DNA from: Desulfuromusa sp.
GTDB taxonomy: Bacteria; Desulfobacterota; Desulfuromonadia; Desulfuromonadales; Geopsychrobacteraceae
Assembly (NCBI GenBank): GCA_021647765.1
Contig: JAKIUD010000065.1
Location: 1-18,536, forward strand
DNA length: 18,536 nucleotides
Reading direction: 5' to 3'
Positions 1-6,704 of this stretch are shown in pieces. Below the pieces are notes generated by a model. The model had not been told where the DNA came from. It saw only the letters and a list, made by a program, of their open reading frames with translations, and searched no databases. Each line of letters starts with the position of its first letter. Position 1 is the stretch's first letter. The position numbers were made by a program, and so were the translations under genes.

Positions 1-96
1 ATAAAATCTCTCATAAAGAGACCGGATATACGGCAGCAATCCTGTCCCTGTTATCATTGACAAAAAAACCTTGCAATTAAGGGGGAGACCATATAC

Positions 97-245
97 GGGA
101 CTGTCCCCGCATGGGGGCTGTCCCAGGCTTTTGCGACGCGAACCACCGTAGTTTCAGCGTCCGTAAATGTCTGGGACAGCCCCCGATGAACCTGGGGACA
201 GTCCCAAATTTACTACAATCTTGCTTAAACTAGCGCCATTCGGGA
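97..245. repeat. Nested-palindrome REP/BIME-like repeat, copy 1
   Basis: The outer arms GGGACTGTCCCC (97-108) and GGGGACAGTCCC (194-205) are exact reverse complements. The inner arms of 14 bases at 113-126 and 171-184 are also exact reverse complements, so the whole folds into one long hairpin. Each outer arm is itself nearly self-complementary (GGGAC-T-GTCCC), a REP-like property. The same element, in the same orientation, recurs at 9356-9498. Similarity continues past the hairpin through TTTACTAC, TTGCTTAAAC and CCATTCGGGA, so the repeated unit is about 145-150 bases. No transposase is encoded inside. It is probably a non-autonomous REP/MITE-like element; mobilisation by a REP-associated (RAYT) transposase is inference. 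Confidence 0.85.
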
Positions 246-447
246 CGCTGGTATGGAACACTCCATTCACCATCGCTGGCCAGAATTTTTCTTTTGAAGA
301 TTTTCTCGATTAGACTTCACCTGGGGGTTGGGCCATTGATTTTGGCCGGGTAGACTCTGGGCAGAAAGTGACACACTACCTTATAGCGAAAGATGATCAT
401 CCCCATTCTGTCCCCACGGCTCTATTTAAGCGGCAAAAGGGGTTTGG
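206..447 (+). other. No intact gene; interrupted coding-like stretch
   Basis: Between the repeat and the terminator no complete gene can be supported. The plus-strand frame that includes 206-208 reads through as protein-like sequence (for example LVWNTPFTIAGQNFSFEDF), meets a TAG at 311-313, then continues as WAIDFGRVDSGQ and THYLIAKDDHPHSVPTALF up to the terminator. Its first 40 bases belong to the repeat element. This could be a decayed gene or chance. I see no ribosome binding site with a matching start. The far left edge (3-80) also has a short open frame ending in TAA at 78-80, which might be the end of a gene outside the window. Confidence 0.2.
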
Positions 448-490
448 AACCGGCCCCTGCCGCCATTGGTCAGCAGGGGCCGGTTTTTTG
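448..490 (+). terminator. Strong hairpin terminator, U-tract on plus strand
   Basis: The 13-base arms AACCGGCCCCTGC (448-460) and GCAGGGGCCGGTT (473-485) pair perfectly around a 12-base loop. On the plus strand the stem runs directly into a T6 run. On the minus strand the stem is followed only by CCAAACCCCTTTT, a poor U-tract. The orientation therefore suits a plus-strand transcript coming from the left, which has no intact gene here. The hairpin lies about 17 bases past the stop codon of the minus-strand PLP-enzyme gene, so it may also stop or stabilise that transcript. Confidence 0.7.
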
Positions 491-502
491 GGGGGGGGAG
501 CG

Positions 503-1960
503 TTACAACCCCGTCCGGGCGTTAAAATCGTTGATCAACTCATCAATCTCATCGGCCTGGTTTAGGGTTTTTGTCCAGAAGTTTTCATGGTCGTACCACT
601 GGGCATTCAGTTCCTGCAGATCCTTCCCCTGTTGTTCAATCCAGGTAAAGTATTTAAGGTTGTGAATCGCCTTCTTGTCGTAATAGGTTAGCTCTTTGGT
701 GTTGTCGTAAGAGAGCGACTGTAGCAGCTCGATATCTCTTTCAGCATTCCCCGTTGTATACGGACCTCTAGCTTGTTCCAGTTCCTGAATGCGTGAGCCA
801 TATAGCTGCATGGAGTCGGTTGCAATCGTCACCAGATAATCTTTTTCGGTTAGCTCGTTGTATTTGGCGAACTTGATGGCGGCGAGCATGTTGCCAACCC
901 CTGAAATGCCAAGAAGGTCCAGTTTCTCCACCAGTTCAGGATCGACTCCCTCATTTTTGAGCAAACTTCTCCCTTTATCCTCGTTAAATAGGCGCAGGGT
1001 TCGCATCGCCTTCTCATCATCGACTGCGATGACAAAATCGGTATCCTTGCAGTCGTGAACCCAGGGGACGTGCTTGTCGCCAATCCCCTCAATCCGGTGA
1101 TCGCCAAAGCCATTCTGTAGCAGAGTCGGGCACTCCAGTGCTTCGGCAACGGCGGTTTTCATCTTGGGGAATTTTGTTTTTAGATAGTAGCCGGCTGCCA
1201 GAGTGCCGCCAGAGCCGGAAGAGGAGATATATCCGGCAAAATTTTCATCTGCGCCAACGTATTGGTTGACCAGTTCCTCCACAGCACTTCCGGTGACGTT
1301 GTAGTGCCAGAGAGGGTTGCCCATCTCGTCGAACTGGTTGAATATTTGTAGATTTTCCCCTGAATTTCTCAGTTCCCAACATTTATCAAAAATCTCTTTG
1401 ACATTGGATTCACAACCCGGCGTCGCAATAACTTCTCCGGCAACAGTTTTGAGCCAGTCAAAACGTTCTTGTGACATCTCTTCGGGGAGGATCGCGATAG
1501 CATGATTGGCGAGAAGTGCGGAGATATAGGCACCCCCTCGGCAGTAGTTGCCAGTGGAGGGCCAGACCGCCTTGGTTTTTTGCGGGTCGAATTGCCCCGA
1601 AATCAATCGCGGGATAAGGCAGCCATAAGTGGCACCGACTTTGTGGGCACCAGTTGGAAACCATTTACCGGAAAGCATAATAATTGTTGCTTTACAACCG
1701 GTCAGTTCCGGGGGAAGGACAATATGATTAACACCGCCGAACTGGCCTCCAGAATCCTTCTGCTTATTCTTCCAGGTGATACGGAACAGGTTGAGGGGGT
1801 TAACCTCCCAAAGCCCGACTGATTTGAGCGATTCCTTGATTTTGTCGGGAATTGTCTCTGGGTTTTTCATCATCTCAAAGGTGGGGAGAAGGATTTTTTT
1901 CTCTCTGCAGTATGCTGCATTCTTATCTCTGATCTCAGAGTTGATCTCTAAATTAATCAC
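503..1960 (-). CDS. Fold-type II PLP-dependent enzyme (TrpB-like lysine motif), function unknown
   Basis: A 485-residue protein of the tryptophan synthase beta / cysteine synthase superfamily. Residues FPTGAHKVGA (101-110) contain a GAHK motif like that of TrpB, making K107 the likely lysine bound to PLP. PSTGN (134-138) matches the substrate/cofactor asparagine loop, and SSSGSGGTLAAG (246-257) resembles a glycine-rich phosphate-binding loop. At 485 residues it is longer than cysteine synthases (about 310) or TrpB (about 400); the extra length is mostly C-terminal. The start is a GTG at 1960, preceded by AAGGAGG at 1970-1976 with 9 bases between. It is the last gene of a three-gene operon, 14 bases after the threonine synthase-like gene. 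The superfamily is clear. The substrate is not, and I do not assign cysteine synthase or TrpB activity. Confidence 0.85.
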   Translation of the reverse strand: MINLEINSEIRDKNAAYCREKKILLPTFEMMKNPETIPDKIKESLKSVGLWEVNPLNLFRITWKNKQKDSGGQFGGVNHIVLPPELTGCKATIIMLSGKWFPTGAHKVGATYGCLIPRLISGQFDPQKTKAVWPSTGNYCRGGAYISALLANHAIAILPEEMSQERFDWLKTVAGEVIATPGCESNVKEIFDKCWELRNSGENLQIFNQFDEMGNPLWHYNVTGSAVEELVNQYVGADENFAGYISSSGSGGTLAAGYYLKTKFPKMKTAVAEALECPTLLQNGFGDHRIEGIGDKHVPWVHDCKDTDFVIAVDDEKAMRTLRLFNEDKGRSLLKNEGVDPELVEKLDLLGISGVGNMLAAIKFAKYNELTEKDYLVTIATDSMQLYGSRIQELEQARGPYTTGNAERDIELLQSLSYDNTKELTYYDKKAIHNLKYFTWIEQQGKDLQELNAQWYDHENFWTKTLNQADEIDELINDFNARTGL

Positions 1961-1974
1961 TTGATATGTCCTCC

Positions 1975-3153
1975 TTACAGGATCTCTTGAATAGATTTTA
2001 TCGATTTATCGGGGGCTTTAACCCCTTTGAGAGCTGAAGCCACATCTTTTAAACCATTGCCGGTGGTGATGACAACAACCTGCGCATCATTTTCAAGATT
2101 ATTCTTTTCACTCAGGAATCCGGCGTAGGCTGTGGCTCCTGCCGGTTCAGTAAAAAGTCCACCATTGCTTGCCAGTTCGTGCTGGGCTGACAGAATGGTC
2201 GCATCTGAGACTCTGATGATTCTGCCGTTGTGGTTCTTGAGCAGTTTACGGGCATGGTAGCCATTTCTGGGGATGTCGACGCAGATAGAATCAGCGACCG
2301 TGTGAGTCGGAATATTTTCGAACTTTCCAGAATTCCAGGCGCGGTAGAGGGCATCACTGGTTTCTGCCTGCACAGCATAAACGACAGGCATCTTGTCACT
2401 CAACCCTAGGGTTAAGAGGTCTCTGAACCCTTTGATCACACCGGCGACAATGCAGCCATCACCAGCCGAGACAAAAACATAATCGGGGACGTTCCCAAGT
2501 TGCTGAAAAATTTCGAGAGAAACAGTTTTCTTTCCTTCAATTGTCATTGGATTATAGGCGGTGTTGCGGTTCATCCCCCCTTTGAGTCGGGAATATTCCA
2601 GTGACATATCGTAGGCCAGATCGTAGGTTCCCTTGACTTTGTAGACACTGGCACCATATTGCAGTGCCTGGACGATCTTTGCCTCGGGGGCTGTTTCCGG
2701 CAGGAAGATGGTAATATCCTGCGCCGCCGCCGCTCCAATCCCCGCCATCGAAGAGCCCGCGTTGCCGGTTGAAGCAAGAACAATTTCGTTGATGCGATGT
2801 TTTTTGGCAAAAGCAGAGACCAAAAAAGAGGCTCGATCTTTAAATGAGAAGGTCGGGTTGACTCCATCATCTTTGATCTGCAGATTGGCAAAGCCGGCAT
2901 TCTTCCGGATATTGGCTGGTTGCCAGAGCGGTGTATTTCCTACCGGAATTGCCGGGAAATACTCTTTTTCGACAGGGAGCATATCGAAAACGGAGAATTG
3001 CTTGTTTACGTTCCCTTCGAGATTGATTTCCAGGATGCCCCGTACTGGTTCATCTGACCGTTGGGCTTTTGAGCAGTTAGGGCACACCATAAGTTCGGGG
3101 ACAATATCGAATTGTCGAGAGCACTCTGTGCAGATATAGTTGAATTTCATCAT
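1975..3153 (-). CDS. Threonine synthase-like PLP enzyme with N-terminal zinc ribbon
   Basis: A 392-residue fold-type II PLP enzyme. It begins with a Cys4 zinc-ribbon-like segment (C8, C11, C24, C27), as in many bacterial and archaeal threonine synthases. SFKDR at 103-107 is the threonine synthase PLP-lysine motif (K105). ASTGNAG (127-133) is the asparagine loop, GDGCIVAG (231-238) the probable phosphate-binding loop, and TTGNGLKD is seen near the C terminus. Classical threonine synthase makes threonine from O-phosphohomoserine. The setting here, beside a PAS-HTH regulator and a second PLP enzyme and divergent from a diaminopropionate lyase, argues for a catabolic or specialised role. No hom or thrB is present to support threonine biosynthesis. 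Two adjacent ATGs (3153 and 3150) are possible starts, with only a weak Shine-Dalgarno. Family confidence is high, exact substrate low. Confidence 0.85.
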   Translation of the reverse strand: MMKFNYICTECSRQFDIVPELMVCPNCSKAQRSDEPVRGILEINLEGNVNKQFSVFDMLPVEKEYFPAIPVGNTPLWQPANIRKNAGFANLQIKDDGVNPTFSFKDRASFLVSAFAKKHRINEIVLASTGNAGSSMAGIGAAAAQDITIFLPETAPEAKIVQALQYGASVYKVKGTYDLAYDMSLEYSRLKGGMNRNTAYNPMTIEGKKTVSLEIFQQLGNVPDYVFVSAGDGCIVAGVIKGFRDLLTLGLSDKMPVVYAVQAETSDALYRAWNSGKFENIPTHTVADSICVDIPRNGYHARKLLKNHNGRIIRVSDATILSAQHELASNGGLFTEPAGATAYAGFLSEKNNLENDAQVVVITTGNGLKDVASALKGVKAPDKSIKSIQEIL

Positions 3154-3188
3154 TTGCCTGTGTGGTTGGTGTTGCCGATGTGAGGAAG

Positions 3189-3872
3189 TTATTTGTGGTT
3201 CTCTTTTGACCCTCTGATGTAACCGTAAATGGTGTATTTTGATAGCTTCAGCTCTTTTGCCACCAGCGCGACTGAGCCTTTGATATCAAAGATCCCATTT
3301 TTATTGAGACCATAGACAATGTATTTGTTCTTTTCATGGTTCGGGATGTTCACATTGCTGCTGATTTCGATGACAATATTATTGACGGCATCGTGAATGA
3401 GATCATCAACATTATTGGTTTTGGGTTTGTCTGTCTCTTCCGGTTTATGCAGTGCCGGTTGATGGAACAGGCTGAACGTAGAAATGAATTCGGTCAGCGG
3501 GATGTTCATGTTGAAGTTGATGCCCAGCAGACCAATTGGCTTGTTGCCGTTACAGATTACGGTAAAAAGTGACCGCATTGGATCACCCTTGGTACTGCTC
3601 GTTGTATAGCAGGTGTGATCCTGCTGACCAGTTTTATGAAAATCATAAAGTATTTGTGTCCCTTGTTCGGTGAGTGGTGCCTCTGGTTTCCGGTTGGTAT
3701 GATGGCCGTTGACAATCTTTATAATGGCATGGTCTGGATCTTCAAGACTATGGAGCACCACTTCACAGTGTCCCCCCATGAAGGCAGCAATGCCATCCAC
3801 AATATCTTCGTATGCCGTTAAGATTTTGCGGTCAGTTGCGGTGAAGATAGTTTTGATTTTATTTGTCATCAT
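3189..3872 (-). CDS. YheO/DauR-family PAS-HTH transcriptional regulator
   Basis: A 227-residue DNA-binding regulator. The N-terminal half (about 10-125) has the YheO-type PAS-like domain, with signature stretches MGGHCEVVLHSLED and FTVICNGNKPIGLLGIN. After a linker, the C-terminal segment (about 175-222; VALVAKELKLSKYTIYGYIRG) is the helix-turn-helix of this family. DauR, a family member, controls D-arginine catabolism in Pseudomonas; the ligand here is unknown. AGGAGA at 3874-3879 supports the ATG at 3872; a second ATG follows at 3869. It is the first gene of the minus operon, 35 bases before the threonine synthase-like gene, and divergent from ygeX. It is therefore the natural candidate regulator of both operons. 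Autoregulation is suggested by the inverted repeat over its -35 box. Confidence 0.9.
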   Translation of the reverse strand: MMTNKIKTIFTATDRKILTAYEDIVDGIAAFMGGHCEVVLHSLEDPDHAIIKIVNGHHTNRKPEAPLTEQGTQILYDFHKTGQQDHTCYTTSSTKGDPMRSLFTVICNGNKPIGLLGINFNMNIPLTEFISTFSLFHQPALHKPEETDKPKTNNVDDLIHDAVNNIVIEISSNVNIPNHEKNKYIVYGLNKNGIFDIKGSVALVAKELKLSKYTIYGYIRGSKENHK

Positions 3873-3905
3873 TTCTCCTGCTGTTGTTTGATGAAAAGAT
3901 GCTGC

Positions 3906-3934
3906 ATGATATGAAATTTGTTGTGAAATATCAA
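3906..3934 (-). promoter_or_regulatory. Sigma-70-type promoter of the regulator/PLP operon
   Basis: Reading the minus strand, TTGATA (3929-3934) is followed after exactly 17 bases by TATCAT (3906-3911), a good -35/-10 pair. Transcription would begin near 3899, about 27 bases before the regulator start codon. Confidence 0.6.
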
Positions 3935-3950
3935 CAGATATATTGATATT
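3927..3950. promoter_or_regulatory. Inverted repeat AATATCAA-N8-TTGATATT, candidate operator
   Basis: Perfect 8-base arms (3927-3934 and 3943-3950) separated by 8 bases. The left arm contains the minus-strand -35 hexamer, so a protein bound here would block or control the regulator operon. Binding by the encoded YheO-type regulator is inference. AT-rich inverted repeats of this length also arise by chance. Confidence 0.4.
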
Positions 3951-4011
3951 GCGATTTGCCTATCCCTTTAAGTAGTGATGATATGTCGGAACCTGTAAAC
4001 CTACAGTTAGT

Positions 4012-4167
4012 TCACCACTCAATAGATTCCTTTGGCTGTCCTATTTTTTTGAACTCTCCACTGTGCGTTGCCATCCACAGTTCAGATAGTTTTTTAGCGA
4101 CCCAATCAGGGTTGATTTTACCGTATTGATCAGCTTCTTTAGAACTGATTATTCTTTTCGCATAAAA
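4012..4167 (-). pseudogene. Possible C-terminal remnant of a lost gene
   Basis: On the minus strand an open frame of 51 codons runs from just after a TAG (4168-4170) to a TGA at 4012-4014. It reads as convincingly protein-like sequence, with pieces such as DQYGKINPDWVAKKLSELW and THSGEFKKIGQPKESIEW. There is no in-frame ATG near its beginning and no ribosome binding site, so it cannot be expressed as it stands. The family is not recognised. It sits between the two divergent promoters, where one would not expect coding-like sequence. Chance is possible. Confidence 0.3.
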
Positions 4168-4181
4168 CTATTATTTTTAGC

Positions 4182-4209
4182 TTGCACAATTTTGTGCATA
4201 ATGTAAAAT
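4182..4209 (+). promoter_or_regulatory. Candidate promoter of the ygeX operon
   Basis: TTGCAC (4182-4187) and TAAAAT (4204-4209) are separated by 16 bases, a plausible sigma-70 pair in a very AT-rich stretch about 35-60 bases before ygeX. CATAAT at 4197-4202 is an alternative -10 but lacks a good -35. The interval is overlapped by a palindrome (4183-4198). Confidence 0.45.
4183..4198. promoter_or_regulatory. Palindrome TGCACAA-TT-TTGTGCA, candidate operator
   Basis: Perfect 7-base arms around a 2-base spacer. It lies between and over the proposed -35 and -10 of the ygeX promoter, where a bound regulator would control the purine operon. Compact dyads like this are typical of dimeric HTH regulators. 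The divergent YheO-type regulator is the obvious candidate, but this is inference. Confidence 0.5.
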
Positions 4210-4242
4210 AAAATGTAATGACGATCAGGGAGGTATGTTGAA

Positions 4243-5448
4243 ATGGGTAAAAAAGATATGGTTTACATTCTTAACCGTCCAGTAAAAGGGGCGGCTTTTC
4301 CGGCGTTTTCCAAGGAAGAGGCGGAAAGTGCGATGCGGTTTCATTCCAGTATCCCGGGCTATGAGCCAACTCCATTAGCGCATCTTGGAGAATTAGCGAA
4401 GGTTTGGGAGCTCAACGATATTTATGTCAAGGACGAATCGTATCGTTTTGGCCTGAATGCATTCAAGGTTCTCGGGGGGAGTTACGCAGTCGCTAATATC
4501 TTGTGTGAGAAGCTTGGTAAAAAGCTAACCGATATTGATTTTGATTTTTTGGTGAGTGCCGAGGTGAGAAAGCAGCTTGGGGATATGACCTTTATTACTG
4601 CAACCGATGGTAATCATGGTCGAGGTATTGCCTGGGCAGCAGAAAAGTTGCAGCAGAACGCAATTGTTTATATGCCCAAAGGGTCTGCTGCTGCCAGGGT
4701 GAAGAGTATCGAGAATCATGGTGCGACAGTTCATGTCACCGATCTGAATTATGACGATGCGGTTCGTTTGGCTAATGATGAAGCTGATAAGAATGGTTGG
4801 TTCATGGTTCAGGATACCGCTTGGGAAGGCTATGAGAAAATTCCCAAGTGGATCATGCAGGGCTATATGACAATGGCGCTGGAAGCATTTAAGTCGATGG
4901 GTGCAATCAAGCCAAGTCATGTTTTTATTCAGGCTGGAGTCGGTGCGCTTGCCGGTGCCGTGCAGGGGTTGCTGGTTGAGTATTACGGAGAAGATGCTCC
5001 CACGACGGTGGTGGTTGAACCCAAAAATGCTGCTTGTCTGTATCGTTCGGCAGAAGTGGGTGATGGCCTGCCACACGCAGTCACAGGTGACTTGCAAACC
5101 ATCATGGCCGGGCTGGCTTGTGGTGAGCCGAATCCAATTGGTTGGGATATTCTAAAGCAGAGTGCTTCGTGTTTTATGAGTGTCGAAGATTATCTGGCTG
5201 CTAATGGGATGCGTATTTTATCTTGCCCGGTTCTGGGCGACGACAGAATTATTGCCGGAGAGTCCGGTTCGATTGGTATTGGTGTTCTTGACCTGATTAT
5301 GAATAATCCTGAATACCAGGAGCTTAAAAAAGCATTGAAGTTAAATGCCGATTCTACGGTTTTGATGTTCAACACCGAAGGGAATACCGATCCGGTTAAC
5401 TTTAGAGAAATTGTCTGGTATGGCAAGCATCTCAAGCCAAGATCATAA
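4243..5448 (+). CDS. ygeX: 2,3-diaminopropionate ammonia-lyase (YgeX)
   Basis: A 401-residue fold-type II PLP enzyme that splits 2,3-diaminopropionate into pyruvate and two ammonia. The PLP-lysine motif RFGLNAFKVLGG (68-79) gives K75. ATDGNHGRG (120-128) and QDTAWEGYEKIP (190-201) carry D122 and D191, which correspond to the two catalytic aspartates described for the E. coli enzyme. Length matches the family (about 400). GGGAGG at 4228-4233 lies 9 bases before the ATG. It is the first gene of the plus operon, 45 bases before ygeY. In purine-degrading anaerobes this is the final carbon-releasing step, making pyruvate from the diaminopropionate skeleton left after ring opening. Reaction assignment is strong; flux from urate is from cluster context. 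Confidence 0.96.
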   Translation: MGKKDMVYILNRPVKGAAFPAFSKEEAESAMRFHSSIPGYEPTPLAHLGELAKVWELNDIYVKDESYRFGLNAFKVLGGSYAVANILCEKLGKKLTDIDFDFLVSAEVRKQLGDMTFITATDGNHGRGIAWAAEKLQQNAIVYMPKGSAAARVKSIENHGATVHVTDLNYDDAVRLANDEADKNGWFMVQDTAWEGYEKIPKWIMQGYMTMALEAFKSMGAIKPSHVFIQAGVGALAGAVQGLLVEYYGEDAPTTVVVEPKNAACLYRSAEVGDGLPHAVTGDLQTIMAGLACGEPNPIGWDILKQSASCFMSVEDYLAANGMRILSCPVLGDDRIIAGESGSIGIGVLDLIMNNPEYQELKKALKLNADSTVLMFNTEGNTDPVNFREIVWYGKHLKPRS

Positions 5449-5483
5449 AAATATTTTGACTATTAAAAAAACATTATTCAATT

Positions 5484-5496
5484 GGAGGAAACAATG
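5484..5496 (+). promoter_or_regulatory. Ribosome binding site fixing the ygeY start
   Basis: GGAGG at 5484-5488 is followed after 5 bases by ATG at 5494. An upstream in-frame TTG at 5482 would place this Shine-Dalgarno inside the coding region, so the ATG at 5494 is preferred. Confidence 0.85.
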
Positions 5497-6696
5497 CAAG
5501 ATTTCAAAAAGATTCTTGAACTGGCTGAAGGTTACAAAGATGATATGACCAAGTTTCTCAGGGATATGGTTCGTATTCCGAGTGAGAGCTGTGACGAGAA
5601 AAAAGTTGTCCTGCGGATCAAAGAAGAGATGGAAAAGGTTGGCTTTGACAAGATTGAGATTGATCCTATGGGCAACATTCTTGGCACCATCGGTCATGGC
5701 AAGCGTCTGATCGCTTATGATGCTCACATTGATACGGTTGGTGTAGGTAACCTGGATAACTGGAACTATGATCCTTATGAGGGGTTTGAGGACGATGAGA
5801 TCATCGTTGGTCGTGGTACCAGTGACCAGGAGGGTGGCATGGCGTCGATGGTCTATGCCGGCAAGATCATTAAAGATCTGGGTCTTGAGGATGAATACAC
5901 CCTGGTGATGGTCGGATCGGTCATGGAAGAAGATTGCGATGGTCTGTGCTGGCAGTACATTGTCAAAGAGCTCGGTCTTAAGCCTGAGTTTGTTATTTCA
6001 ACTGAACCGACGGACGGTGGGATTTATCGTGGGCAGCGTGGCCGGATGGAAATCAAGGTCTCTGTTAGTGGTGTCAGCTGTCACGGTTCAGCACCGGAAC
6101 GGGGCGATAATGCTATCTTTAAAATGGCTCCAATCCTTGAGGAACTTGAAGAACTGCACACCAACCTCATCTCTGATGGCTTTCTCGGCAAGGGTTCTCT
6201 GACTGTTTCTGAGGTCTTCTCAACCTCACCATCACGTTGTGCTGTTGCTGATAGCTGTACCATTTCTATCGACCGCCGCTTGACCAAGGGTGAAGATATG
6301 GAATATGCCTTAGGCCAGATCAGAGAGCTGCCTGCAGCTAAAAAAGCCGGCGCCAAGGTTGAAATGTACACCTACGAGAGGGCTGCCTATACCGGCCTGG
6401 TCTACCCGACCGATTGTTACTTTCCATCATGGGTTGTTGAGGAAGAGCATGTCGCTGTTCAGTCTGTTGCTGATGCCTATACCCAACTGTTTGACAAGGA
6501 TCCACGTATCGACAAGTGGACCTTCTCAACCAATGGTGTTTCCATTACCGGTATGTTCGGTATCCCGACAGTCGGATTCGGTCCCGGGAAGGAAGCACAA
6601 GCGCATGCACCGAACGAAAAGACCTGGAAGCAGGATCTGGTCACTTGTGCCGCAGTTTACGCCGCGTTACCTAAAGTTTACCTGAGTAAAGCGTAG
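5494..6696 (+). CDS. ygeY: YgeY-family M20 metallohydrolase
   Basis: A 400-residue cytoplasmic member of the M20 (ArgE/DapE/carboxypeptidase) family. YDAHIDTVG (75-83) gives H78 and D80. GRGTSDQEGG (106-115) gives bridging D111. MEEDCDG (144-150) gives general base E145 and metal ligand E146. H371 in AQAHAPNE near the C terminus completes the site. A lid/dimerisation domain begins near VSVSGVSCHGS. The family is annotated as a putative selenium-metabolism hydrolase, but later genetic work ties ygeY to anaerobic urate use. Here it probably hydrolyses an amide or ureido bond in the route to diaminopropionate. The next gene's Shine-Dalgarno uses its stop codon region, so translational coupling is likely. 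The exact substrate is not readable from sequence. Confidence 0.93.
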   Translation: MQDFKKILELAEGYKDDMTKFLRDMVRIPSESCDEKKVVLRIKEEMEKVGFDKIEIDPMGNILGTIGHGKRLIAYDAHIDTVGVGNLDNWNYDPYEGFEDDEIIVGRGTSDQEGGMASMVYAGKIIKDLGLEDEYTLVMVGSVMEEDCDGLCWQYIVKELGLKPEFVISTEPTDGGIYRGQRGRMEIKVSVSGVSCHGSAPERGDNAIFKMAPILEELEELHTNLISDGFLGKGSLTVSEVFSTSPSRCAVADSCTISIDRRLTKGEDMEYALGQIRELPAAKKAGAKVEMYTYERAAYTGLVYPTDCYFPSWVVEEEHVAVQSVADAYTQLFDKDPRIDKWTFSTNGVSITGMFGIPTVGFGPGKEAQAHAPNEKTWKQDLVTCAAVYAALPKVYLSKA

Positions 6697-6704
6697 GAGC
6701 TGAT

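Noticed and set aside
97..245. Hairpin repeat read as a CRISPR array or as a terminator
   Set aside because: There are only two distant copies with no regular spacers, and the hairpin is not followed by a U-tract.
368..565. 65-residue plus-strand open frame at the left edge as an intact gene
   Set aside because: It begins at a GTG with no ribosome site, runs through the terminator hairpin and into the antisense end of the PLP gene.
4181..4200. Sigma-54 (-24/-12) promoter before ygeX
   Set aside because: The TTGCAC and TGC elements lack the GG of the -24 box and correct spacing; they are better explained as the arms of a palindrome.
4200..4242. Purine riboswitch upstream of ygeX
   Set aside because: The leader between the likely transcription start and the ATG is too short and shows no conserved stem-loop arrangement of a purine aptamer.
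4525..5097. 190-residue minus-strand open frame inside ygeX
   Set aside because: Antisense to conserved YgeX catalytic motifs, with low-complexity character and no start signal.
5482..5493. TTG start four codons upstream for ygeY
   Set aside because: It would lie over the GGAGG Shine-Dalgarno that serves ATG 5494.
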